DNA of 64,000 nt from the NCBI GenBank assembly GCA_011037195.1, contig JAAEAF010003061.1, forward strand, positions 1 to 64,000, given 5' to 3'. Source of the stretch: Triatoma infestans (lineage: Eukaryota > Arthropoda > Insecta > Hemiptera > Reduviidae). Of the stretch, positions 12,060-23,577 are shown piece by piece (the first letter of the stretch is position 1; every line of letters starts with the position of its first letter). The translations under genes and the position numbers were made by a program. A model generated the notes under the pieces. The model did no database searches, was not told the origin of the DNA, and was given only the letters and a program-made list of their open reading frames with translations.

Positions 12060-12360
12060 AGATATTTTTTATTTGCGCCTAACAGTGAGTAAGCAGGGAT
12101 TATATTCTTCTCTAGCTTGTCTCGTGTTCCTCTTTAACACCTTCATTCTAGCTTCGTTCCTATCTTTTAGGGCTCTTTCACATTCTTCGTCGAACCAATC
12201 ATTTCTTCTACCAGTATCTCTTACACCCAGCACTTCATCGGCGGTATTCTTTATAGACATCTTAATTGCGTCCCAATCATCGTGTATACTCTTTGCTTGT
12301 CGCTACTTTTCTCATACAGAGGACCCTCTCTCTTTGAATCTTTCTTCATATTCTGGCAGT
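12060..12360 (-). mobile_element. LINE ORF2 linker fragment (RTE/CR1-like)
   Basis: The minus frame at 12260-12069 reads GRRNDWFDEECERALKDRNE then ARMKVLKRNTRQAREEY. WFDEEC followed by a charged KN/RN-AR-K segment is the usual linker between endonuclease and RT in RTE and CR1-type elements. Only this segment remains. Confidence 0.6.
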
Positions 12361-12639
12361 TTCAACAGCTCACTATTATATTTGACTGTGGACTAAGTAC
12401 AGTCTACATCTATAGAACAGATACGGATAAAATGAAAAGAAAAATAAAGGTTATTTTCTACCAAGTTCCAACAATAAATTTAGTCATAATCAGAAAAATT
12501 TTTAAAGAAAGTAAAATTATGAACCTGAAATTTATTGATTTCTGTTAATAAAGTTATAATAATGGAGCAAATAAGTCAGGCGAATACAATGTATGCAGGC
12601 TTTAATAATGAAAGTTAATAATCTAGCTGTTATTTGTAA

Positions 12640-13030
12640 CCTGTGCTGTTGGAGTTCAGGCTGCAAATATTAATTTAGAAATGATAAAAGTTTTGGGAAT
12701 AATTCAAAAAATATTTAATTTGTTTGTTTTTTCAACTCGAAAATGGGGAAATAACTTACATTTAAAATGACTTTAAAAGGTCATGGCGACACAAGATGGT
12801 GTTCTAAATTAAATTGCGTATCTGCATCAGAAACAAAATTTGAAGAAGTATTAAGTATTATTATTTATTACTGGTACATCACGTGATCCATATTTTAGTT
12901 CACATAGTATTAGTGGTGTAAAAAGGTCTTTAATTTCATCTTATGTTGAAAGAAATCAGTTATGTTATCCTACAATGGTTTATGTGGGAGAAAATATTGA
13001 AACAGTTAAATACAGCGAATTTACAACTGC
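12640..13030 (+). mobile_element. hAT-type transposase remnant
   Basis: Plus-strand translation FVTCAVGVQAANINLEMIKV, LGIIQKIFNLFVFSTRKW and, after a shift, LKGHGDTRWCSKLNCVSASE resembles the ZMYM1-like hAT transposases (FFGxxQxxYxFFSSSTxRW ... DTRWSS). No terminal repeats were located around it, and frames are broken. Confidence 0.55.
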
Positions 13031-13039
13031 AAACAAGGC

Positions 13040-15580
13040 GCCAAGATATTTGTCGAACATCCATTCTTTTGAACGGATTAGTAAATTACTTTAAAGATTA
13101 CAGAAATAATGGTTTTTAAGCGATTAGCATGGAGTACCGGCAAAAGTGTCCAAGAGCTATATATTGAACCTAAAATGAGTGAAAAATGGTAAAAGATGTT
13201 ACAAATTATTGTCAGGTGAATGAAGTAATACGAATGTGGTTATTACCTCTGAACAAGAACTAAATTGGTTATTTTAGAAGTTGTCGAAATAATTATTTTG
13301 CAACTTACCGACCTCTTTATGAGCATTCATACAATATCATAGCCATCAATACAATGTCAAGGCATACGCGAGAGACGCAACCGCGTAGAACCCCGCGCTT
13401 CGATTATTTAAACAAGGTACTTAGAATAATATTATAGTAATCTGAATTTTGTCTATGTTCCACATGATGTTCACATAAATATAAATTATTATTAATAATT
13501 ATTTTCGAAATAGAAGAATAGATTCATTCTATTTAGTTCACATGGAGTAAAAAAAAAATACAAATCGAAAACAATTCTATTCAACCTCATTCAAACAAAT
13601 CATTTCAAGTTTCAAATATATCACTGGATTATTTATTTTTATTACGATCTAGCCCTAGACTGACATCGAGAGTGGTTTTTTGTTTTTTTTTTATAGGGCA
13701 TCGACTTCTGCGATCATTAGCCCATCCCAATTATTTCCCTTCACAATCTGTGAACACTCGAGCGTCCTAATTAATCAACACGTCCTAATTAATCCTTGTG
13801 GCTTCCACACATAATATCTTACCCAACGAGGAGTCCTGGATTGTCTTATATCATCAAGGTAGTCTACGAGGGAGAGTGTGGAATTTGTTTGTGCCAACCC
13901 TTTTCTACTAAAACTTGATTTGTACATTTGGACAGAATTATAGGCATTTATAAAACGATTATTTACATATTTTCATAGTTACAAGTATTTACTTAGCTAT
14001 ATAATCTATCCCTAAGGAGGGATTACTCCTGTAATAGACAAAACATAAAATAAACTAAATCAAATGGGGTTGAAATACTAAAATTAAAAACCTAAATTGA
14101 AAACCTTGAAAAACCTAAATTAAACATTCATAGAAACTTTATCGCCAACTTTCATGCATTCTATGAATACATTCGATCTAATAAAATACATTCTCGCCGG
14201 TAAATAAATGCACTGCACAAATACTTTCACGCCAATAAATACTTAATACTAAACATTTTCACTAGGGGAAAGTAATATCCCTTTCCCCTTTAAAATAATT
14301 TAAATAAGTAAATAATAGCCTCCTTATGTACAGAGACTGTTAAATTGATCCCTTTCCCCTTTAAAATAATTTAAATAAGTAAATAATAGCCTCCTTATGT
14401 ACAGAGTCTGTTAAATTGATTTCTGTCTCATCTGTTTTGTTGTTTTATTTGGTCGGAATGGTATTTGGAAGATTACTGTTCCAACATTTAAAGATTATTA
14501 CATTTAAAAATTGTGTAAAAAATTTCTTTTATTATTTTAAACAATATTATGATATTATACAGAACATGCCTTTTATAATAGGGTAAAGCTAGGAGAGATG
14601 ATGCACATTTCAAAGTTATGCCCTGTATCAAAATATAGAAAATATTGCTAATGAGGTAATGCTTATAAAACATATGTCAACTACTATTATCTACAAAAAA
14701 AATGTTATTTTTCAAAATAAAGACATTCTCATTTATTCCAGAAACAAAATACAAATACACTCCATTTGGCCGTCTCTCCTAGTATGGTAGGATAGATGGG
14801 TACCATACTAGGCACCATTAGGTAGAAGACCTCTCCTCTGTGAAGGTAAACCTTATGTCTACGAGTCCAACTTTAACGACAGCTGAAAATCTTCCATTTC
14901 AATTGCAATTAATATAGAATATAAAAAAAAAATTACTAAGCGCTATGAAAATTCAGATATTCACTAGATATAGCTGATGCGTATAAATGTTTGCAGAACA
15001 CCGAAGAACACACAAAATAACTGAAGAATTTTGCAATATGTTCGCTTCTGATCTCTCTACTCCTGGACCAACTTCCATGACGCCACGTGGTGGCAAACAA
15101 GAGAAGTAAAGCCAGCGTCTTCTCTCCTACGCCCGTCATTTCTCCTAACTTTACCCTAGGTAAAAGTAGAGATAGAGATTTGTGTGCTAATGTGGACAGA
15201 GAGATATGGAGTTGTGTGTTTGATAGCTAAGTAACTCACCGTCATCATTCAAATGTTTTTTTGTGGTGCTTTAATCTTCTTTTCTAATTTTATATACATT
15301 TAAATAATAATGATTATGTTGATAATAACATCATTAATCGAAAGAAAGATAATAATATAGTTAAGAAAAGTATAATTTTAATGATAATTATGATTCTCGA
15401 CCGTTCGATTATAGTTTCAGGAGATCATGAGAAGCGCTCAATAAAAATACATTTTTCTAAGATTATCCGAAGTATCGACATTATTATCTTCTTCAGGGAT
15501 AAAAATCTATTAACAGGGATTACACATGATTTTCATAGTAAAAACACAATAAACAAAAAACTAGCAAAAAAGAATTACTT
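13040..15580. other. Intergenic DNA, nothing recognised beyond the tandem duplication
   Basis: AT-rich. Contains the 71-bp duplication at 14279 and some non-AT islands (13370-13400, 15060-15140) without a coding frame that I can support. Confidence 0.4.
14279..14420. repeat. 71-bp tandem duplication
   Basis: CCCTTTCCCCTTTAAAATAA opens both copies (14279-14349 and 14350-14420). The copies differ at about one base (AGAGACTG / AGAGTCTG), so the duplication is recent. Confidence 0.9.
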
Positions 15581-15581
15581 G

Positions 15582-15950
15582 AAATAATGGATAAGGATAG
15601 TGAGATTCGGTCTTCTTTTAAAAAAATAAAAAAACTTAAATTTTTGCCAACGTCACGACAAATATATTGTCTTTATCAAGGCATAAAAATAAGAAATGTT
15701 AAAAAATATTTTAGGGAAAATAAAAAGGTGGGAACACCTCAACACCACAGAGAACAGTGAGAATAGAGAGTAGTAATTTTTTCTAAAATATAAATTAAAG
15801 TTGTCATGTTTTGAAGATTTTTAAATATTTTTTATTTTTATGCCTTGATAAAGACAATATATTTGTCGTAACGTTGGCAAAAATTTAAGTTGTTTTATTT
15901 TTTTTTTTTTAAGACCGAATCTCTCACTATCTTTATCCATCATTTAAGAA
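15582..15950. mobile_element. Fold-back element, about 370 bp
   Basis: The sequence from GGATAAGGATAGTGAG to GGCATAAAAATAAG (15589-15693) returns as its complement from TTTTTATGCCTTGATAAAG to CTATCTTTATCCAT (about 15835-15940). The complement contains CTTGATAAAGAC...TTGTCGTAACGTTGGC, again the pattern of Penelope-like ends. A related single piece lies at about 15470-15510 on the minus strand. Confidence 0.7.
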
Positions 15951-16064
15951 CGGTCAAGAAGAATCTTCCGTAGTTACTTATAATGTAAAACTGAACTACA
16001 TCATCCCAAATGAATTGCAGATTTAAATTATTTATAGTATAAATATAAATACACTAATAATAAA

Positions 16065-16610
16065 GACGCTTTCGACAACTTAAAAGACTACTGGACAACA
16101 GATCTAAACTCTCCCTAGACAACAAAAGACTAATTGATACATCTATTTTAAAGCCTATCTGGGCGTACGGGATAGAACTTATGGGGTTCAACCAAACGCT
16201 CATATCTCCAAAGATTCCAATCCCTATAATCCAGAATCTTCCTTAACATTGTAAACGCTCCTTTTAACATCTCCAACCGAACCATACATACTGATCTTAA
16301 TATACCGTTCATTGCTCAAGTCGCCCAAAACCCGTTACAGGAAATTCCATATTAACCTACAGATTCACACAAATCCTTCAGTTCAACACCATGTCTTCCT
16401 GAACACTTCCTAATAACCCTCGTAGACGTCTTAAAAGACAATGGTTGCATGATCTCCTCTCAAGTTGGAGAGAGTCATTAGTGATTTTGTGTAGTTTTGG
16501 AGTGTTACCATTGGGTAGCTTCTCCACTCATTTTGTATTTATGTTCTTTGTATAATTGTTACTTTTTGCGCTATCGCGCTGATTGTAGCAATTAGTTAAA
16601 AAAATTAGTT
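16065..16610 (+). mobile_element. Jockey-like LINE 3' end
   Basis: Plus-strand translation gives RQLKRLLDNRSKLSLDNKRL, then SILKPIWAYGIELMGF, the RT thumb region of Jockey-clade elements. It ends with RRLKRQWLHDLLSSW and an untranslated tail to about 16600. It is closely related to the minus-strand fragment at 28685-29660 and broken by frameshifts. Confidence 0.7.
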
Positions 16611-16954
16611 AAAATCAAAAATGAATAAGAAACGTCTGTCAAATTTAAAGCATTTTTATCAATAGAATCTGAAATATTTTGTGAAGTAAATTTTTGACAA
16701 GGTAATTGATAAATTTTGTTCAAAGAAAAGCAATGGTAAATAAATTATTGTAAAAATGTGCTATTGTGTTGAAATAAAATGTATAAAAATATCTCAGGTT
16801 TTTTTTTAGAACGGCGCAATTTTCTTTCTTGGCCCTAGCCGCCAAAATTCCTCACTACGTCTCTTTTGGTTCTTAAAAATTATAGTTTCTTATGCAGTAT
16901 ATAAAAAAAAATTTTTTTTTAAACTTTCGAACTAGCATTTCTACTTTCTCTTAC

Positions 16955-18530
16955 TTAGCTAAGTTTTCTTTTAGAAAATAATTTTAAAAATTCAGTTTTA
17001 TTACTTTCTCTTACTTTCTCTAGGAAGAAAAATATTATGACCATGTCCAAGTTTTGAAATTGAGATTTCACTGGAAATAAATGTCTTATGGTCCTCTGAG
17101 TTCGAAAACAATGTATATATGTATGTTGTGTGTGTGGTTTTAACAAAATATCTCAAAAACGAAAAATTGCTGATAGCTGCTCAAACTTGATATTCCGTTT
17201 AGGTAATAACACCGCATTTGACATGAAGGTTTTGGGCAAAATCCATCAACAGGAAATGCTACTATAGTGAGTGGTTTTTTTTTTTTTTCAGTTTTTCGCA
17301 AATTTTCTTGAAAACGGCTCTATCGGTTTTCTTCAACTTTTTTATATACCTACTCTCTACACACATACGAGGTGTGTAAATTAAGTAATGAGACTGATTT
17401 TTTATCTTTTTTTTTTATTCAAATAAAATTACAATTCAACATTGTCCCCTTCAAAGTAACTACCTTGGGAAGCCACACAACGCTGAAGACGATTCTTCCA
17501 TTCGTCATAGCAGTGCTGGAACTCGGATACTGGAATAGACTTCAGTTGGTCGGTTACGGCTGTTTGAATATTCTCCAATGTTCCAAAATGACGTCCCTTG
17601 AGGTGATTTTTCAATTTGGGAACAAAAAAAAGTCACATGGACTCAAGTCGGGTGAATAAGGAGGCTGAGGAGCCACAGGAATGTTATTACTGGCCAAATA
17701 CTCATTAATAGAAATCGCGGTGTGACACGGAGCATTGTCGTGATGCAACACCCACTTGTTTTTGATGTTTGGTCTCACACGCATGACTCTTTTTCGAAGT
17801 CTCTCAAGAACTTCTCGGTAAAAATGTTGGTTTACCATTTGGCATTGAGGCACAAATTCTTTGTGAACGATTCCTTGGCTATCAAAAAAGCAAATCAGCA
17901 TGCATTTGATTTTTGACTTGCTCATTCTTGCTTTTTTTTGGCCTTGGAGAGGTTGAAGTGTGCCACTGCATGCTCTGACGCTTAGTTTCTGGGTCATACT
18001 CAAACACCCAAGACTCGTCTCCTGTAATAACACGTTCCAAAAAATTGGGATCGTTTTCAATTGCTCCCAAAAAGTCAAGGCTCCTTTCCTTTCTGATGTC
18101 TTTTTGCTCTTGTGAAAGATTTTTCGGAACCATTTTTGCACAAATTTTTCTCATCCCCAATTCATTAGTCAAAATTTGATGAACGGTTGTGTGAGTCAAA
18201 TTCAACTCTTCGCCGATCATTCGGACTGTCAAACGACGATCTGAACGCACGAGATCGCGGATTCTGCCAACATTTTCGTCGGTTCTTGAAGATGAAGGCC
18301 TTCATCGTAAATACCTACTATTTTTTTTTTTGAAATATTTTCACAGAAAAGTAGTTTTTTTATGGGGTTTTGGTAACCTTAAGTCTTGGGAACATTATAT
18401 TGAAGTAAAAATCCAAATTTTAAACAAATTTATCTTAACTTAAGATCATAATTTAATAAGATGGAATTAAAATTGTAAAAATTGCAGCAAGGTAATAATG
18501 TCTTGAATGTTGCACACCAGATTTTTTCGT
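16955..18530 (+). repeat. RF1 repeat copy interrupted by a mariner relic
   Basis: The left module (ATCTCAAAAACGAAAAATTG at about 17150) and first unit run to 17368. The mariner occupies 17369-18300. RF1-like sequence (TTTGAAATATTTTCACAG) resumes near 18330, and the RF1 tail GCACACCAGATTTTTT is at 18512-18527. Resumption after the mariner is less certain than the left part. Confidence 0.6.
17369..18300 (-). mobile_element. Mariner-family transposon relic, transposase truncated and frameshifted
   Basis: The 3' terminal repeat CGAGGTGTGTAAATTAAG (then TAATGAGACTGA) is at 17369 on the plus strand. Reading the minus strand from about 18290, the transposase shows GRIRDLVRSDRR and a second helix-turn-helix (MIGEELNLTHTTVHQIL). 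It then has the first catalytic Asp in VITGDESWVF, the second in HHDNAPCHT and the third in YSPDLSPCDFF, with 34 residues between the last two (D34D, as in mariner). Two frame changes are visible, near 17935 and near 17620. The first part of the protein and the 5' terminal repeat are missing (an in-frame stop and loss of similarity near 18300), so it cannot mobilise itself. Confidence 0.9.
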
Positions 18531-18796
18531 TTGTTTACAGCGTTTCCCTAAGTGTGTTCCGTGATACAGTTCAAGGGTTCCGCGAGGCAAAATGTCATTT
18601 ATATCCTTTTTATTTCATAAAAATGGGTAGGTATTTAAAAAAAAAAAAAAAAATGGAAAAATTTAAGTTATGTAAAAAGTCACTCAAGAAAAATACAAAA
18701 ATTTACGTTTTTATTGTTTAAAAATAAGTATTACGAAAATATATTTCATTATGGAATCTAAAATATGCAGACCAAAATAAGTACGATCAATTTTGG

Positions 18797-19004
18797 AACA
18801 GCAACCAAGAGACCAATGAAAGAGAAACAAAATACCAGGGCACTCTCTCTGACTGGAGTGGGAGAAACTATATAAATACAGTGGACTGGACACAGAGGAA
18901 ATATAGTTCAAATCAGTTGAGAAGATAGTTCACCAGTCACAACATGTCATTACCCCCTGCCACTGTAAATCTACCACTTTTCTTTAAAGTCCAGGCAGTC
19001 AGTC
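18797..19004 (+). repeat. LTR-like repeat with TATA box, copy 1
   Basis: AACAGCAACCAAGAGA at the start, GACTGGAGTGGGAGAA at 18851-18866, TATAAATA at 18871-18878 and TTTAAAGTCCAGGCAGTC at the end are shared with the inverted copy at 21966-22188. The arrangement resembles a solo LTR promoter, but terminal TG/CA and a primer-binding site were not established. Confidence 0.5.
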
Positions 19005-19384
19005 AAAATCATAATTATATTACAGTGTTAACCAAGTCTTGTTAACTCACCAAACCAATTCTTTCCAACCAACTCATCCATTATAATTTTATTCAGTTGA
19101 TAGGAAATACATAAGAATTATTGTAGGCATTTTCATTTTCATGTTTTCTATATTTTAGGAATGAATCAAAATGAAATGGTTCACTTTTTAAAACTGTCAC
19201 TGTTCAGTCACATTTATATAAATAAAAGTTTTATACAAATGTATTGCATTATTGCAGTTTTGTTTGTAATTAAGAGCTGCTTCAACCTTTTTGCAATATA
19301 GCCAATACCAAAATTTTGGAAAACGTTTTTATCATAATATATTTTTTTAATATAATTACTATATACTCGTATTTGACTCGTATA

Positions 19385-19625
19385 TTTGAGTTTCCGGGTT
19401 GAGACCGCATCATTGGTTTGTTAGAAACCGACATTTCGCCCAAATTACAATGAGCTTCTTCAGGGCACATTGAAAGCTAATGGAGCTAATGGTTGTCTAT
19501 TAGCTTTCAAGGTATAACAACCCTGTAGAAGCTCATTGTATGCAATATTGGCGAATCGTCGGTTTCTAGCAAACCACTGACGCAGTCTCCCTCTACCCGA
19601 AAAATTCATCAAGAGTTTTTTCATG
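19385..19625. mobile_element. Fold-back element, about 240 bp
   Basis: Left arm 19388-19483 (TTTCCGGGTTGAGACC, TTAGAAACCGACATTTCG, GAGCTTCTTCAGGG) is matched by the complement at about 19495-19607 (CCTGTAGAAGCTCATTG, CGTCGGTTTCTAGCAAACC). Single, unfolded pieces of the same sequence occur at 52620-52760 and 58625-58730. Confidence 0.65.
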
Positions 19626-19779
19626 AAAATGGCCACGGAATCTTAAAAGATCAAACTATATGTATATTTGGGGTTCCGTAATTTTTGAAACAGCGTATAG
19701 AAAGTTCCGCGACAAAAAAAATTTCGGGAACCGCTGGAACCTAACGGTAGAATAAAAGCGGGGGAGGGGGGCAGGCCTC

Positions 19780-20880
19780 ATTCCACTGCGACCTGCAAAA
19801 CGAGGTCTATTGTATGTAAGGAGTCTATCCCTAAACTTTAGCACGTCCCCCAGTTTTGCCTTTCAAATCAGGCTCCGCATGAAGCTCATAGCTTCGGGAT
19901 TGCCTGTCCCCAATTGAAGAAACCTTGTCCTCGGCAGGCCGGCGCACTCGCAGAGGATTTACACCGGGGTCTCTTTCTCAGCCTTGCAGAATCGGCATAC
20001 CGCGCTAGCTGCAAGTTGTAGTTGGTGCATGTGTCTATTCAGCCTACAATGCCCGGTCAGTAGACCCACTCAGTAGATCCAAGGTGAATTTAGGCAAACT
20101 TCTCTTGATAAAGAGTTTTGCCTGCCTCATCCTGGTTTTCTCTCCCACCAAAGCAGACGCTGTTCTTCTATCCAACCTTTGATAGAAGTTTGAATTAGGC
20201 TCCTGGACAAGCCGCTGAAGGATTCGGGGCCTATGAAGGTATCCTGCGAACCCTCCCTCGCTAGGGCATCCGTCTTTTCATTGCCCAGAAACACCGCATG
20301 TTCCGGCACCCAGGCGAGTGTCAGTTTGTACCTCGATTAGGACAGTTAGGCTGTCCCACACCAGTCTTGAGACTATTTGGTATGAAGAAAGTGCCTTCAG
20401 GGCTGCCTGACTATCGGAGTATATGGCCACTCTCCTACCCACTAAGCCTTGCCTTATAATCTCCTTAGCGCAGAGTTGTAATGTCACGACTACAGCCTGA
20501 AAGACCGTGGCGTACTCCCTAGGCTGGCCTTGATCTTAATTTTAGGCCTGCCCCCATAGACCCCATCTCCAACCCCAGTCGGAGTTTTGGACCCGTCTGT
20601 ATACCAGACCGAGTTACCGAGCAGAGGGGGGGGTCACAGTCTCGCTCGCCTCTGCTCGGTATGACAATTTGGAAGATCCTTTCGAAGTGATACGTAGGAA
20701 CCAGCTGTCGGTTGGCATTCCAAGAAGATGGTCAGCCTTAATTTCCTCAATCAACTCTGGTTACTACGATCATGCCAGAGATGACGGGGGGGGCGGCCCT
20801 GCAAGAGTCTATGAATTCCCATTCTGGCTTCCCCTTGAACGTGGATATGTAGTGGTGGCAAATTAAGGAGGACTTCCAAC
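19780..20880 (-). mobile_element. LINE 3' part with RNase H domain and zinc knuckle
   Basis: Minus-strand frames give the RNase H segments RRVAIYSDSQAALKALSSY and FLGNEKTDALAREGSQDTF (SDSQAA and GNExxDxLA motifs). Upstream (to 20880) are remnants of the RNase H start. The C-terminal knuckle is near 19990-20060 and the 3' untranslated end near 19780-19850. Related to the copies at 2700-3210, 22915-23240 and 33420-34500. Several frameshifts. Confidence 0.75.
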
Positions 20881-21597
20881 GCCGCAGTCGGGGTGCTTTT
20901 CATAGCACGTGGAACCTAACGGTAAAACCCTTCAAATTAAATTATGTACATTCGTATGTATGTTGCCTCGAAGCATACACATTAATACCCATATTAATAC
21001 ATATTAATAAAGTCTTATATTGACTTTGTCTTATATTGATCTTTTGTCTTATATTGACACTTATATATATATATATATTGACTTTGAGGTAATATTTCTT
21101 AAGTAAGCTATGGTATGCAACATCATGCAATTACTAGTCAAATTGTGAATACCTTATTCAAAGATAAAAAAGGACCTTCCTTTTTTTAAAAAAAAAACTT
21201 AGTTCTTAATAAATTCAATTTTTATTAGAAGAATATAATATAATAAAAACTCGTTTAAAATCGTATGAAGTTATTTTTATATTTATTTGGTCAAGGAGTG
21301 TTGAATATTTTTTTAGAAATTGAATTCTTTGGTCGATCGCAGAGATTCAAAATTTAGCGGTCCCTGACCTAAATTCAATTTTCTAATTATATATATCTTT
21401 GCATTTGTTATAGTTTAGGTGTAAACATTTATATCAAAATTTTGTTTCAACTGTTTATCTTATCGCTTTGTCATCTTGTTTTAATTTTTTTTCCAAATAT
21501 TTATATGCCAAACCATCATGTCAGATACGGTGTAGTAAATAAACGGAATACCAAGTTTGATTGCCTTGCGATTTTTTGTTTTTGAAATATTTTGTTA

Positions 21598-21625
21598 AAA
21601 CACACACACACACACACACACACAC
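21598..21625. repeat. (CA)n microsatellite
   Basis: A run of CA at the usual microsatellite position of a minus-oriented RF1 left module (about 21540-21720). Equivalent tracts occur at 25841-25861, 26302-26352, 31110-31150, 42185-42246 and 42557-42602. Confidence 0.8.
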
Positions 21626-21878
21626 TTATAAAATTTTTTTTTGCTCAAGAGACCTCAGAAAATGTATTTCCTATGAAAAATTAATTTCGAATATTTGACA
21701 CGTGCTGTATACATTACATATTGTTTTTAAGGGTTTGTTTTGCATTCCTGCCTTCTTTTTTTTAAATTAAAAAATATGTCGAAAATGCTGGTTTTGTTCA
21801 TCAAATTCATCCTTCAAATGATACCGAATAAACAAAACATTTAATATAATTTTTTGCCGATATACTACGAAAAATATA

Positions 21879-22494
21879 ATGGATGTGTTAGGTGGAGAGA
21901 ATTTAGATCTAGTTGATGATATAAGAAAAAGTCTTGGTTAAAACTGGTTAATTAATATATTAATTGAGAGACAGACTGCCTGGACTTTAGAATAGTGAAA
22001 TGTTTTAAGGTAGAGTGGCATGAAAAATGACACGTAGTAATTGGATTGTATTGAACTGAATTCAACTGTGTTTTTATGGACTGTCCGTCGCTATATTTAT
22101 ACAGCTTCTCCCACTCCAGTCCGAGAGAGTGGTTGAGCTTCTCTTTGCTCTCTTTGATTGCTGAGCTTCTCTCTTTGGTCGCTGTTACAAAAAATAAATT
22201 CAATTCACATACGACCTTACAATAATTACAATAAAGCTAGATTTTCTTTTTAGGTTCAAAATCTTTAGATAAAATAACCGATTTTTCACGAAAAAGTCAA
22301 ATATTGCAAATTTTTTATCGGATTTTACTGATAAAAGAATTGGCCGACTAATTGAAGCAAAATATCATGCTCACGTATCTTCCATGAGAAATATTTTGCA
22401 TCACAATTGGGTTCCAATTATGGAAAGATCATCTGCATATCATTTCGTACAAAGACATATTCACCTGATAAGAATGTTAATGATACCTATATGA
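21879..22494 (+). pseudogene. Small two-exon gene or pseudogene of unknown function with an LTR-like insertion in its intron
   Basis: Exon 1 (21879-21936) starts ATG and encodes MDVLGGENLDLVDDIRKSL plus one base, with donor GTTAAA. Exon 2 starts at 22254 after the strong acceptor CTTTTTAG and continues in phase as GSKSLDKITDFSRKSQI. That frame then stops, whereas the +1 frame is open as DFTDKRIGRLIEAKYHAHVS, SMRNILHHNWVPIMERSSAY and FVQRHIHLIRMLMIPI to TGA at 22492-22494. One base appears lost near 22305. The intron is almost filled by the LTR-like repeat 21966-22188. I do not recognise the protein. It is either a pseudogene, a real gene with an assembly or sequencing error, or chance. The protein-like composition after the shift argues against pure chance. 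Confidence 0.4.
21966..22188 (-). repeat. LTR-like repeat with TATA box, copy 2 (inverted)
   Basis: It shares the landmark motifs with 18797-19004 in the opposite orientation: GACTGGAGTGGGAGAA complement at 22106-22121, TATAAATA complement at 22094-22101. It fills most of the intron of the candidate gene 21879-22494. The minus-strand open frame here is not a gene. Confidence 0.5.
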
Positions 22495-22914
22495 AAACGT
22501 ACAATACTTAAATTTTAATTGATAAAAATGATTTAGTACTTATTATTAATTATTAAACATATGATTAAAATGTGTCGATGTCGTTACATTACACTTTTCA
22601 CCAAATCATCCTCTCATAAAACATTTTCAATGTTAAATCTACAAGGAGTTATAGACCATACTGTTTGATATACTGTCAAAACATATGAGTTAATTACATA
22701 ATTTGTATCAATTTACAAATTGATTGTAACATAGATTTTAGATAGTTCTGTGAATTTGTGAATAAGCTTAACTTTAAAATGCATTTAGGAGTTTTGCTGG
22801 ATGTTGACAGACAGCGCTGCATTGCAGTGTATAGTACATATGTAGAAATGCCCTAAAAACCAGCAACTGTTAACCCTATCACCTATGTTTGTAACTTTAG
22901 TAAAAATTCCAAGT

Positions 22915-23240
22915 TTGAAGATTGATTAGATTAGATTGACAAAAGGAGAGGCAAGACTCGTTCCACCACGACCTACACTAAGACGTCTACTGTGGATCCC
23001 TTTTGCTTATGGCACATCCTTCATCTTCGCCCTCTTAATCAGGCCTAGCAAAGCTGAAAGTGGCTCCGTCAGAAACCTTGACCTCATCAGACCGGCCCAC
23101 TCACAAAGAATGTGTATCGTACCTCCTCGGCCTTGAGAATCGGGCCTAATGCCTTATCTGCAATAGTATTGATGCATGAGCCAGTTTGAAGATAATTATC
23201 TCTTAGTATTATGTCTTCCTTCGCATCCAACGTCAGAGTA
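22915..23240 (-). mobile_element. LINE 3' tail
   Basis: Minus-strand translation includes HILCEWAGLMRSRFLTEPLS, then ALLGLIKRAKMKDVP, matching the C-terminal part of the RNase H-bearing LINE. The 3' end is a short ATTAG-type repeat (GATTAGATTAGATT, 22924-22937). Confidence 0.65.
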
Positions 23241-23577
23241 AGGTTTTTCAATCAATACGTGTAGAGAGATGAATTCAACTAAATGTTGATATCACGCACT
23301 ACACTACAGGTGGGGAGTAAGCAGTTCACCTGGGGAAGATATCCCAAAAATCAAAATCCTTGTTCTCCATATAAAATTGGAGTGTAGATTTTAAAAGTTT
23401 ATGAGTATATAGTGGAGTGTAAGCATATAAAAAAGAAAAAGTGTAGGGATCAGGAAGAAGATAAGAAAATAGGAAAGAACATATAGGATAGTTAGGAGTG
23501 GACATTTAGGCCTTTAGACGTATTTTACGGTAAGCGGAAGACATCTTAGGCCAATTCCATATCCGAGTCACCAATTT

